DNA from: CAZCWX01 sp964502465
GTDB taxonomy: Bacteria > Desulfobacterota > Binatia > Bin18
NCBI GenBank assembly: GCA_964502465.1
Contig: CAZCWX010000649.1
Location: 1 to 23,055 of the forward strand
Length of the DNA stretch: 23,055 nucleotides
Direction of reading: 5' to 3'
Part shown: positions 1 to 6,562 of the stretch, in pieces
How the letters are laid out: each line of letters begins with the position of its first letter
Numbering within the stretch: the first letter of the stretch is position 1
Made by a program: the position numbers and the translations under genes
Notes under the pieces: generated by a model
The model's input: only the letters and a program-made list of their open reading frames with translations
Told to the model about the DNA's origin: nothing
Database searches by the model: none

Positions 1-789
1 GGTGGACCAAACGGCGCAGCGCTTGGTCCTGATGGCAAGGTATACATTTGTAACAACGGTGGTTTCGAGTGGAATGTGATTGATGGGCTCCTCATCCCCG
101 GTCATCAACCGCATGACTATCAGGGGGGGAGTATTCAGCGTGTTGACCTGGCAACTGGCAAGGTGGAAACGCTGTATACAGCCTGTGATGGACGTCGTTT
201 GCGTGGCCCCAATGATCTCGTCTTTGATAACGCTGGTGGCTTTTGGTTCACGGACGCCAGCAAAATCCGTGAGCGTGATCGTGACCGAACCGGGGTGTTT
301 TATGCCAAGGCTGACGGCTCGTTGATCAAGGAAGTGGTCTTTCCCATGGACGTGCCAAATGGTGTTGGCCTCTCGCCCGATGGGAAGCGCCTGTATGTGG
401 CCGAGACCTTCACCGCCCGGGTGTGGTGGTGGGACATCGCTGGCCCAGGTGAACTGCTCCCAGCACAAACAGCGGGGGCAGCAATCCTCGCTGGTCCAGG
501 CGGTGGCACGCTCTTGGTTGGCCCTCCTGGCTACCAACTTCTGGACTCGCTCGCGGTTGATAGTGCCGGAAACGTCTGTGTTGCTACCATCATCAACAGC
601 GGCATCACGGTCATCTCTCCTGACGGGAAATCGCTCGAGCATGTTCCGATGTCTGGTGATCCGATTACCACCAATATCTGTTTCGGCGGCAAAGATCTGC
701 GGACTGCCTATGTCACGCTCTCGGGGACCGGGCGGTTGGTCGCAATCGATTGGCCACGCCCAGGACTGCGACTCAACTATGCAGACTAA
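1..789 (+). CDS. SMP-30/gluconolactonase/LRE-like beta-propeller hydrolase, 5'-truncated
   Basis: The reading frame is open from the first base, so the N-terminus lies outside the window; 262 residues are visible before the TAA. The family folds as a six-bladed beta-propeller with one divalent metal and hydrolyses sugar lactones or related esters. Repeated blade motifs are visible, such as SPDGKRLYVAE and VDSAGNVCVATI. The metal/active-site segments are recognisable in order: GPND (visible residue 71 is Asn), VPNG (Asn120) and LDSLAVD (Asp182). The usual N-terminal Glu ligand would be in the missing part. Any in-frame GTG or ATG inside is not the true start, because propeller-like sequence (GPNGAALGPDGKVY) continues upstream. 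The genes after it encode dehydrogenases, which fits sugar-acid or lactone breakdown, but the substrate cannot be read from sequence. Family assignment is firm; reaction is inferred. Confidence 0.88.
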   Translation, partial: GGPNGAALGPDGKVYICNNGGFEWNVIDGLLIPGHQPHDYQGGSIQRVDLATGKVETLYTACDGRRLRGPNDLVFDNAGGFWFTDASKIRERDRDRTGVFYAKADGSLIKEVVFPMDVPNGVGLSPDGKRLYVAETFTARVWWWDIAGPGELLPAQTAGAAILAGPGGGTLLVGPPGYQLLDSLAVDSAGNVCVATIINSGITVISPDGKSLEHVPMSGDPITTNICFGGKDLRTAYVTLSGTGRLVAIDWPRPGLRLNYAD

Positions 790-858
790 TGCATTGTGAC
801 AAACGCATGCGCTCATGGCACCGGTGTTCATCCCGTATCCTTGCACCGTGGTCTTGTG

Positions 859-903
859 GGGCAACTGTCCCGGTTGCCCAGGAGTGCAGGCGAGACACCT
901 GCA
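859..903. other. Two adjacent hairpins downstream of the SMP-30 gene
   Basis: GGGCAAC (859-865) pairs perfectly with GTTGCCC (873-879) across a 7-nt loop, and TGCAGG (885-890) pairs with CCTGCA (898-903) across another 7-nt loop. They lie in the 205-bp gap between the SMP-30 gene and the SRA gene. No T-run follows, so an intrinsic terminator is only one possibility. I see no other gene in this gap. Confidence 0.35.
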
Positions 904-994
904 CCACAAAGGGATTACCGGGGTTGATCGTCAAATTTCATAAGAGTGCGTCTACGAAAAGAGAGGGCTTGCCGAGAGGGGGTGAAATGCTCGC

Positions 995-1480
995 ATGCGG
1001 GAGCGGATCTTCGGCCATATCCCCAGCTACCCTGAGGGGAGTTGGTTTGCCTCGCGAGTGGAGTTGTCTCAGTCTGGTGTGCATCGCCCACGTGTGGCTG
1101 GGATTTCTGGCCAAGCACGAGAGGGCGCTGACTCAATCGTCCTCTCTGGCGGCTATGAGGATGACCAGGATTACGGTGACGAGATTCTCTATACCGGGCA
1201 CGGTGGGAGGGATCCTGAGAGCGGGCGACAAATGGGCCATCAATTGTTGGCCAAGGGAAATGCGGCGCTGGCGTATAACAAACACGCTGACCTCCCTGTA
1301 CGGGTCATTCGTGGCGCGATACCCCGATCGCCCTATGCTCCTCGTATTGGCTATCGCTATGATGGACTGTACAAAGTCGCTGACTATTGGCAAGAGAGGG
1401 GACGGTCTGGCTTCTTGATCTGGCGCTATCGGTTGCTCAAGAGAGCAGAGAACCGCGCGGCTGATACCGACAAGACGTAA
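995..1480 (+). CDS. Free-standing SRA-YDG domain protein (modified-cytosine DNA reader fold)
   Basis: This 161-residue protein is essentially one SRA (SET and RING associated)-YDG domain, residues about 6-150. Diagnostic segments are FGHIPSYPEGS (6-16), SGVHRPRVAGISG (27-39), GGYEDDQDYG (52-61), YTGHGGRD (66-73) and RYDGLYKV (121-128), ending in SGFLIWRYRL. By comparison with UHRF1, Tyr54, Asp57, Tyr66 and Thr67 correspond to the pocket that holds a flipped 5-methylcytosine; the NKR-finger stretch is shorter here (about 74-82). Many bacterial SRA proteins carry a C-terminal HNH nuclease and act as modification-dependent restriction enzymes. Here the frame stops 12 residues after the domain and no HNH motif follows before the next gene. 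The ATG is the first after an in-frame stop at 983-985, with a purine-rich GAGAGGGGG 12 nt upstream. Binding of modified DNA is inferred from family. Confidence 0.87.
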   Translation: MRERIFGHIPSYPEGSWFASRVELSQSGVHRPRVAGISGQAREGADSIVLSGGYEDDQDYGDEILYTGHGGRDPESGRQMGHQLLAKGNAALAYNKHADLPVRVIRGAIPRSPYAPRIGYRYDGLYKVADYWQERGRSGFLIWRYRLLKRAENRAADTDKT

Positions 1481-1514
1481 CGGGCAAGGAAATAGAATTC
1501 CAGAGAGGCTAACC

Positions 1515-2510
1515 ATGACTAAAGTATGTATTTCGTTTGCTGGGGCTTCTGGTTTGAGTGGCTTTCCAGATTTTCCTCCAACTGCAGCACAGCAATTGCA
1601 GGCTGAGTTTCCTCCAGTCACCATGACCTTGGTACAGAATCCCGCACGACGACGAGCAGAGTTAGCCGATGCGGATGTGTTGTTCGCCGTGCGTTTTAGC
1701 CCAGAAGATTTCCGTATCGCAACGCAACTCAAATGGCTCCATCTCTCGTCTGCTGGCGCGACACACGTACTGTTTCCTGAAATGGTCGAAAGCGCTGTGA
1801 TCGTGACCAACTCGCGCGGATTATACGGTATCCCTATTGCCGAGCATGTGTTGGGGATGATGATTATGCTGGCGAGGAAGCTGCACGACGCGTACCGCTT
1901 TCAGCTCGAAGGAAAATGGCCGCGCAAGGAGATGTTCGCTCGCTATCCCACCTTTTCAGAACTCTATGGCCAAACGGTCGGAATTATTGGGCTCGGAGAT
2001 ATCGGCCTCGCGGTTGCTGAGAGAACAAAAGCGCTCGGGATGCGGGTGATCGCCACCAAACGCAGAGTGGAGACCCTCCCGCCTTGTGTGGATGCATTAT
2101 TGAGACCGGAAGGACTGCCGCAATTGTTGCAGGAATCAGACTTTGTGGTGATCGCCGCGCCGCTGACTCCCGAAACGCAAGGGTTAATTGGCGAGCGGGA
2201 GCTACGTTTGATGAAACCTTCCGCATATCTCTTCAATGTTGGCCGAGGGGCGATTATCCAGGAAGCTGTGCTCATTCAGGCGCTCAAAGAAGGCTGGATC
2301 GCGGGTGCTGGTCTCGATGTGACTGAGGTAGAACCACCACCAGCAGACAGCGAGTTATTGAGTTTGCCTAACGTGGTGCTCACCCCACACTATTCCGGGT
2401 TACGCTCGCACTACTGGGAGCACGCGCTGGCGATTTTCAAGCCGAACCTGGGGCGGTTTCTGCGAGGGGAACCACTGGCAAACGTGGTAGATAAACGCAG
2501 TGGATACTAA
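1515..2510 (+). CDS. D-2-hydroxyacid dehydrogenase (NAD(P)-binding)
   Basis: 331 residues, normal for the D-isomer-specific 2-hydroxyacid dehydrogenase family, which interconverts 2-oxoacids and D-2-hydroxyacids in the cytoplasm. The nucleotide-binding loop GLGDIG is at 159-164 within VGIIGLGDIGLAVAERTKALGMRVIATKR; the basic residues after the second strand (TKRR, 181-184) could favour NADP. The catalytic triad is visible: Arg244 in NVGRG, Glu273 in EVEPPP and His292 in TPHYSG. The N-terminal substrate domain lacks the classic VGxxxxNID pattern seen in glycerate dehydrogenases, so this looks like the glyoxylate/hydroxypyruvate-reductase-like branch; the substrate is unknown. It starts 34 nt after the SRA gene, with GAGAGG about 7 nt before the ATG, and lies 35 nt before an SDR gene, so co-transcription is likely. 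Confidence 0.9.
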   Translation: MTKVCISFAGASGLSGFPDFPPTAAQQLQAEFPPVTMTLVQNPARRRAELADADVLFAVRFSPEDFRIATQLKWLHLSSAGATHVLFPEMVESAVIVTNSRGLYGIPIAEHVLGMMIMLARKLHDAYRFQLEGKWPRKEMFARYPTFSELYGQTVGIIGLGDIGLAVAERTKALGMRVIATKRRVETLPPCVDALLRPEGLPQLLQESDFVVIAAPLTPETQGLIGERELRLMKPSAYLFNVGRGAIIQEAVLIQALKEGWIAGAGLDVTEVEPPPADSELLSLPNVVLTPHYSGLRSHYWEHALAIFKPNLGRFLRGEPLANVVDKRSGY

Positions 2511-2545
2511 AACACTATGACCTAATTTGAAGGAAGGAGTACGGA

Positions 2546-3316
2546 ATGGACATGAGAAACATTATTGCTATCGTCACCGGCGGCGGATCAGGACTCGGCG
2601 AAGCAACCGCGCGCACGTTTGTGGCGAAAGGCGCAAAGGTGGCTGTGCTTGACCTGGGGAACTCAAAAGGTGCAACCGTTGCGCAAGAACTCGGCGGCCA
2701 TGCGTTGTTCGTCGAAGCTGATGTCACGAATGATGAGCAACTCGCTGCCGCTATTGCTCACGCCGCCAGGAGCTTTGGCGCCATCCATGTCGCGGTGAAC
2801 TGCGCGGGGATTGCCACGGCAGGAAAGACCCTCGGGAAAGAGGGGGAGCCTCTTGATATCAGACCGTTCCGCAAGACCATTGAGGTCAACCTGATCGGCA
2901 CCTTCAACGTGATTCGCTTCGCCGCGTCTCAAATGATTAAAAACGAACCGAATGCGGACGGAGAACGTGGCGTGTTCATCAACACGGCTTCGGTGGCAGC
3001 ATTTGAAGGGCAAATTGGGCAAGCCGCCTATGCAGCTTCAAAGGGAGGTATCGTGGGGATGACTCTTCCCGTCGCGCGAGACCTGGCCCGCGATGGTATT
3101 CGCTGTTGCACAATCGCGCCGGGTATCTTCGAGACGCCTATGCTCATGGGATTGCCAGAGTCTGCTCGGAAAGCGCTTGGCGCCAGTGTGCCGTTTCCCG
3201 CGCGGCTCGGGCGACCGTCGGAATACGCAGCCCTCGCCTGCCATATCATCGAGAACCCCATGCTCAATGGGGAGACGATTCGCCTCGATGGCGCGATCCG
3301 CATGGCACCACGGTAA
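2546..3316 (+). CDS. Short-chain dehydrogenase, 3-hydroxyacyl-CoA dehydrogenase type 2 (HSD10)-like
   Basis: 256 residues with a full classical SDR layout: cofactor loop TGGGSGLG at 11-18, acidic Asp36 after strand 2 (AVLDLGN) pointing to NAD, NCAGIA at 85-90, Asn115, Ser149, and the Tyr162-x3-Lys166 pair in YAASKGG. The segments GEPLDIRPFRKTIEVNLIGTFNVIR and GERGVFINTASVAAFEGQIGQ are typical of the HSD17B10/3-hydroxy-2-methylbutyryl-CoA dehydrogenase group, which oxidises 3-hydroxyacyl-CoA or hydroxysteroids. Start choice is supported by AGGAAGGAG at 2531-2539, six bases before the ATG. It is the last gene of the plus-strand run and is followed by a palindromic repeat, then a convergent VOC gene. 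Enzyme class is firm; acyl-CoA substrate is inferred from relatives and from the nearby CoA-transferase. Confidence 0.9.
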   Translation: MDMRNIIAIVTGGGSGLGEATARTFVAKGAKVAVLDLGNSKGATVAQELGGHALFVEADVTNDEQLAAAIAHAARSFGAIHVAVNCAGIATAGKTLGKEGEPLDIRPFRKTIEVNLIGTFNVIRFAASQMIKNEPNADGERGVFINTASVAAFEGQIGQAAYAASKGGIVGMTLPVARDLARDGIRCCTIAPGIFETPMLMGLPESARKALGASVPFPARLGRPSEYAALACHIIENPMLNGETIRLDGAIRMAPR

Positions 3317-3350
3317 GCGGACAAGCTTGCAGGCTATGGCATGATGGAAC

Positions 3351-3412
3351 GTGCACCCTTCGACACGCTTGTCCTAAGCGAAGCCTGCCCTGAGCGTAGT
3401 CGAAGGGCGCAC
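3351..3412. repeat. REP-like palindromic repeat between convergent genes
   Basis: Outer arms GTGCACCCTTCGAC (3351-3364) and GTCGAAGGGCGCAC (3399-3412) are inverted with one mismatch. The core CTGAGCGTAG...GTCGAAGG reappears in expanded form at 10592-10620, so this is a dispersed element type. It sits between the convergent SDR and VOC genes, where a hairpin could also act as a two-way transcription stop; no strong T-run is present. Confidence 0.7.
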
Positions 3413-3433
3413 GGGCTTTCTCATCACATCGCG

Positions 3434-4294
3434 CTAGACAAACGCATCACGGCCACGCGCATAGGAGCGAATGTTCTGCGCTGCATTGCGATTGACCAGC
3501 GGCCGTCCCCACATGGGATGATACAGACTGCGCACTTCGTGCTCGATTTTGCAGAGCAGGTGGCCTGTCTCAGGATCAACAATGTCTTGAAACCGATACT
3601 GATGCGCATCGCTCTCTTCTGTAATGAGCTTATGGCGCTGCAGAAATGCGTGCGGACCCGAGAAGTTGGCAATATAAACAGCAATGTGGTGGCCATCATA
3701 GGCTGGGATCTCGGCGTTGGTCTCCCGAAAAATCAGAGCCTGGTCACAACCCATACGCACTGTGGTCACTGCGCCTGGTTCTGCGGGCTTGACCGTAGCC
3801 GGAGCCTGCAGGACTTCCTGGTAAAACCGGGCGATCCCCGCAGCCGTACCAAGCCGAACCAACACCTCGACATAAGGCATGCCTAACGTCATCTCACCGA
3901 ATTGGGGACCAGGTTCGTAACAACGCATGTGATTCCCCCAGGGACAGGTCACTGCGACATATCCGTCCTCGACCGACCACGAAAACTGGGTATCAGCTAG
4001 TCGGTCTTGCACTTTTTTCAGGCGTTTTTGTAATCTCTCAAGATCTGGGATGACTAATCCCACATGACCCGCAACGACTTGAGGATCACGTGTGGGTAAA
4101 TGGAATTGCTGCTGGCCCACATTGACCCACATATTCTCGACCCCGACCATCATATAGGGATCACGGGTAAGCCCGAGCCCTGAGATGTAGAACTGGAGCG
4201 CGGTTGCCTGGTCAGGCACAGTGACATTGACGTGTTCCATCATCAAAATGTTACCGACATCTTGAGTCGTTCGCTCATAGGTATGCTCGTTCAT
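3434..4294 (-). CDS. Two-module VOC family protein (extradiol dioxygenase/glyoxalase-like)
   Basis: 286 residues with two vicinal-oxygen-chelate modules, about 17-130 and 137-253. The first begins MMEHVNVTVPDQATALQFYISGLGLTRDP and ends NHMRCYEPG; candidate metal ligands are His21, His77 and Glu127. The second begins PYVEVLVRLGTAAGIARFYQEVLQAP and ends TGHLLCKIEHE; its first ligand position is Glu143 rather than His, with His203 and Glu251 following, so only one module may bind a catalytic metal in the usual way. The ATG at 4294 was chosen because AGAAGGAGG precedes it by 6 nt; the frame stays open far upstream but that part is antisense to the CoA-transferase. It diverges from the CaiB/BaiF gene with about 135 bp between starts. 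The substrate (aromatic diol, methylglyoxal-type or other) is not deducible. Confidence 0.82.
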   Translation of the reverse strand: MNEHTYERTTQDVGNILMMEHVNVTVPDQATALQFYISGLGLTRDPYMMVGVENMWVNVGQQQFHLPTRDPQVVAGHVGLVIPDLERLQKRLKKVQDRLADTQFSWSVEDGYVAVTCPWGNHMRCYEPGPQFGEMTLGMPYVEVLVRLGTAAGIARFYQEVLQAPATVKPAEPGAVTTVRMGCDQALIFRETNAEIPAYDGHHIAVYIANFSGPHAFLQRHKLITEESDAHQYRFQDIVDPETGHLLCKIEHEVRSLYHPMWGRPLVNRNAAQNIRSYARGRDAFV

Positions 4295-4300
4295 TTGGGT

Positions 4301-4309
4301 CCTCCTTCT
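4301..4309 (-). promoter_or_regulatory. Strong ribosome binding site fixing the VOC start
   Basis: On the minus strand AGAAGGAGG lies six bases before the ATG at 4294. This decides the start inside a reading frame that stays open without a stop up to position 5149. Confidence 0.75.
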
Positions 4310-4429
4310 CGCTTTTTCAGATCTGATTATCTCCGTCCCGCGTCTGTTTTGCAATGCTTTGAGGTTGGCAGAATCTCGAGAGAGGTGGTACAGTGGCGCG
4401 ACTTGCAACTCGATAAAGGGGGGAAAGCG

Positions 4430-5626
4430 ATGTCGGCATTGGCGCAGGTACGTATTCTTGACTTGACCCACTTCGAAGCAGGGCCATCCTGCACCGAATT
4501 GTTGGCGTTCCTTGGGGCCGATGTGATCAAGGTCGAGCCTCCACACACGGGCGAACCCGGACGTTCGCTTTTTACCGATAAGCCGGACCTTGATTCGTAC
4601 TTCTTCCTCCTCTTGAATGCCAACAAGCGCAGTATCACCCTCAATCTCAAAAGCGAACCCGGACGAGATCTCTTTCGTCAGCTGGCCGCTCGTGTGGATG
4701 TCGTCATAGAAAACTTCTCCCTGGGTACGATGGAGGACCTTGGACTCGGCTATACGGTGCTCCAAGAATGCAATCCTCGACTCATCTACGCTACCATTAA
4801 AGGGTTTGGTACCTACGGTCCCTGGAGTGCCTACAAGAGCTTTAATGCCGTTGCTCAGGCTGCCGGGGGAGCGTTCAGCATCACTGGCTTGCCCGACGGC
4901 CCTCCGCTCAAGCCAGGACCCACTATTGGTGATACAGGTACGGGCATTCACTGTGCCGTCGGTATTCTCGCTGCCCTGCTGCAACGGCAAAAAACCGGTC
5001 GTGGACAGCATGTCGAAGTATCGATGCAGGATGCAGTGGTGAATTATGGGCGCGTGCCCATGCGGCATCATCAACAGACCGGTGTGACTGTTGCTCGCTC
5101 TGCCAACCGCCTCGGGCACCTTGCGCCAACTGACATCTATCGCTGTCACCCCGGTGGCCGGAATGACTACGTCTACCTCATGGCTACCTCACGCGAGATG
5201 TGGGAGAGCCTGCTGCATGTTATTGGTCGGAACGATCTCATTGGCGATCCGCGTTATACGAGCCAGTCGGAGCGGAACGACCGCTTTGACGAGGTCCACG
5301 CCTTCATCCAGACCTGGACAGAAAAGCGCGACAAGTTCACGGTGATGGAGACACTAGGGAAAGCCGGCGTACCGTGTGGTGCGGTGTTCGACTCGCACGA
5401 CGTATTGACCCATCCTCATCTGCACGAACGCGGCATGATTGTGACCACAGAGCATCCAACCAGGGGATCAATCACGATGCCAGGGTGTGCCGTGCACCTG
5501 GCGGATTCGCCCGTGGACGTGAAACCCGCACCGCTCCTTGGTCAACATAATGCTGAAGTCTATGGCGAATTGCTTGGGCTGACTGAGGACACGCTCAGAG
5601 AGTTACAGCAGCAAGGAACCATCTAA
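4430..5626 (+). CDS. CaiB/BaiF family CoA-transferase, formyl-CoA transferase-like
   Basis: 398 residues, close to the usual length for class III CoA-transferases, which move CoA between carboxylic acids through an aspartyl-CoA thioester. The N-terminus is typical (VRILDLTHFEAGPSCTELLAFLGADVIKVEPP). Asp168 in GPTIGDTGTGIH aligns with the catalytic Asp169 of formyl-CoA/oxalate transferases, and KTGRGQHVEVSMQDAVVN (188-205) closely resembles Frc/YfdW. The C-terminal half has AGVPCGAVFDSHDVLTHPHLHERG and APLLGQHNAEV, both family hallmarks. I chose the ATG at 4430 because GATAAAGGGGGG precedes it and the domain starts at once; an in-frame ATG at 4232 would overlap the divergent VOC gene. The oxalate/formyl-CoA substrate is possible but unproven, since many paralogues act on other acyl-CoAs. 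A partner decarboxylase or acyl-CoA dehydrogenase is not in the window. Confidence 0.92.
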   Translation: MSALAQVRILDLTHFEAGPSCTELLAFLGADVIKVEPPHTGEPGRSLFTDKPDLDSYFFLLLNANKRSITLNLKSEPGRDLFRQLAARVDVVIENFSLGTMEDLGLGYTVLQECNPRLIYATIKGFGTYGPWSAYKSFNAVAQAAGGAFSITGLPDGPPLKPGPTIGDTGTGIHCAVGILAALLQRQKTGRGQHVEVSMQDAVVNYGRVPMRHHQQTGVTVARSANRLGHLAPTDIYRCHPGGRNDYVYLMATSREMWESLLHVIGRNDLIGDPRYTSQSERNDRFDEVHAFIQTWTEKRDKFTVMETLGKAGVPCGAVFDSHDVLTHPHLHERGMIVTTEHPTRGSITMPGCAVHLADSPVDVKPAPLLGQHNAEVYGELLGLTEDTLRELQQQGTI

Positions 5627-5739
5627 GTTTATTCATTCAGCTCACAAAGAGAGAAAGATGAGATGGGGGCTCCTTTTCTTACTACAATAAGCCATCTGAT
5701 GGACAACAGGGGTGCAAAGCCCGCCGTTGTGTCAGGGGA

Positions 5740-6369
5740 CTAATGAGCGCGTGCCATCATCGCCTGGAGCATGAGAACGACGCGCTCTCGCACCAGCTGT
5801 TTATCCGTCTGATCGAGATCTGTAGCAACCAGCAGGAACGGCTCGAACACCAACCAGCCCAGCATCAGTGCGCTAACGGTTCCAACCACAATCCGGGCGT
5901 CCAACGGTGGAGGAGGAGGGGACTGCTCCTCCTGTCTCCGAGGCTGTTGCTGTTCTGCCTGGAGCAACTCAATCATCCGTCGCACGTTGGGAAAATCGCG
6001 CTGCAGCGCGCGCGGGTTCTCGCCATCCAGGATCGCCCGTGCCAGTGCTCGCCAGTATGCCTCATGCTCAGCGACGACCTTGAAGCGTCGTTCCAGGCTT
6101 GTGCGGCTGTCGGCAATCTCACTGATAGTAGCGGCCATTTCATTGACTGCCCGTTCGAGCACGGCTCGCAGCACTTCCTGCTTGGAGCCGAAGTGTCGGT
6201 GGATTAATGCGTGATTGACGCCAGCCGCTGCCGCAATGTCCCGCACGGAGACTGACGCTGGGCCACGAGTGGCGAAGAGCGTCATTGCGGCATCAAGGAC
6301 TGCTGCCATGACTGCTTCGCGCCCCCGCGGGCGATGACTCTGCTCGGTCCCGTTCAGAGCTGTGGTCAT
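5740..6369 (-). CDS. TetR family transcriptional regulator
   Basis: 209 residues. The N-terminal helix-turn-helix is clear: AVLDAAMTLFATRGPASVSVRDIAAAAGVNHALIHRHFGSKQEVLRAVL, recognition helix near 51-60. The rest is a ligand-binding helical domain of no assignable ligand, interrupted by a Gln/Pro-rich linker (about 138-156, including five consecutive prolines), which is unusual for the family. The start at 6369 has GGAG ten bases upstream; an in-frame ATG at 6444 would add 25 residues rich in Arg/Gln with a weaker AGGA site. It is transcribed away from the amidohydrolase and its promoter interleaves with that gene's, so it very probably represses or controls that gene and itself. Confidence 0.9.
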   Translation of the reverse strand: MTTALNGTEQSHRPRGREAVMAAVLDAAMTLFATRGPASVSVRDIAAAAGVNHALIHRHFGSKQEVLRAVLERAVNEMAATISEIADSRTSLERRFKVVAEHEAYWRALARAILDGENPRALQRDFPNVRRMIELLQAEQQQPRRQEEQSPPPPPLDARIVVGTVSALMLGWLVFEPFLLVATDLDQTDKQLVRERVVLMLQAMMARAH

Positions 6370-6480
6370 TTTTTGCTTTCTCCGACGCCCTCTCTCCTGC
6401 ACGGAGACACGTGGGTGTTGGGGCGTGGGTACATGGATCCCCATATCTTATTTAGTCCTTTCCCACTGTGGATAAATCTC

Positions 6481-6509
6481 TTGACAAATTATAACCAATC
6501 GGGTACAGA
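6481..6509 (+). promoter_or_regulatory. Predicted promoter of the amidohydrolase gene
   Basis: A perfect TTGACA (6481-6486) is followed after 17 bp by TACAGA (6504-6509), a weak -10 match. The strong -35 with poor -10 fits a regulated promoter. Transcription would start near 6516, about 47 nt before the ATG. Confidence 0.5.
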
Positions 6510-6515
6510 GGGCAA
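6488..6515 (-). promoter_or_regulatory. Predicted promoter of the tetR gene
   Basis: On the minus strand, TTGCCC (6510-6515) lies 16 bp before a perfect TATAAT (6488-6493). This would start transcription near 6481, ahead of either possible tetR start codon. It lies face to face with the predicted promoter of the amidohydrolase. Confidence 0.6.
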
Positions 6516-6532
6516 ATGTAGCCACTTGGTTA
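6492..6532. promoter_or_regulatory. Inverted half-sites, candidate TetR operator
   Basis: TAACCAA (6492-6498) and TTGGTTA (6526-6532) are perfect inverted copies; on the same reading they extend to TATAACCAAT and TGTAACCAAG. They flank the interleaved divergent promoters, one copy overlapping the tetR -10 box. The centre-to-centre distance is 34 bp, a little over three helical turns, so two dimers or a loop are more plausible than one dimer. Confidence 0.45.
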
Positions 6533-6562
6533 CATCAGAAATTGCCAAAAGGAGGGCTTCGT

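Noticed and set aside
750..1418. A 222-codon plus-strand frame over the SMP-30 end and SRA gene
   Set aside because: It is out of frame with the recognisable SRA domain and its translation shows no family pattern.
1133..1810. A 225-codon minus-strand frame opposite the SRA and dehydrogenase genes
   Set aside because: It spans two well-supported genes on the other strand and has no recognisable motif.
4232..4429. In-frame N-terminal extension of the CoA-transferase
   Set aside because: It overlaps the start of the divergent VOC gene and adds non-family sequence; the ATG at 4430 follows a purine-rich ribosome site and begins the domain at once.
4295..5149. Upstream extension of the minus-strand VOC frame, open for a further 285 codons
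   Set aside because: It runs antisense to the well-supported CoA-transferase, shows no domain, and a strong ribosome site fixes the VOC start at 4294.
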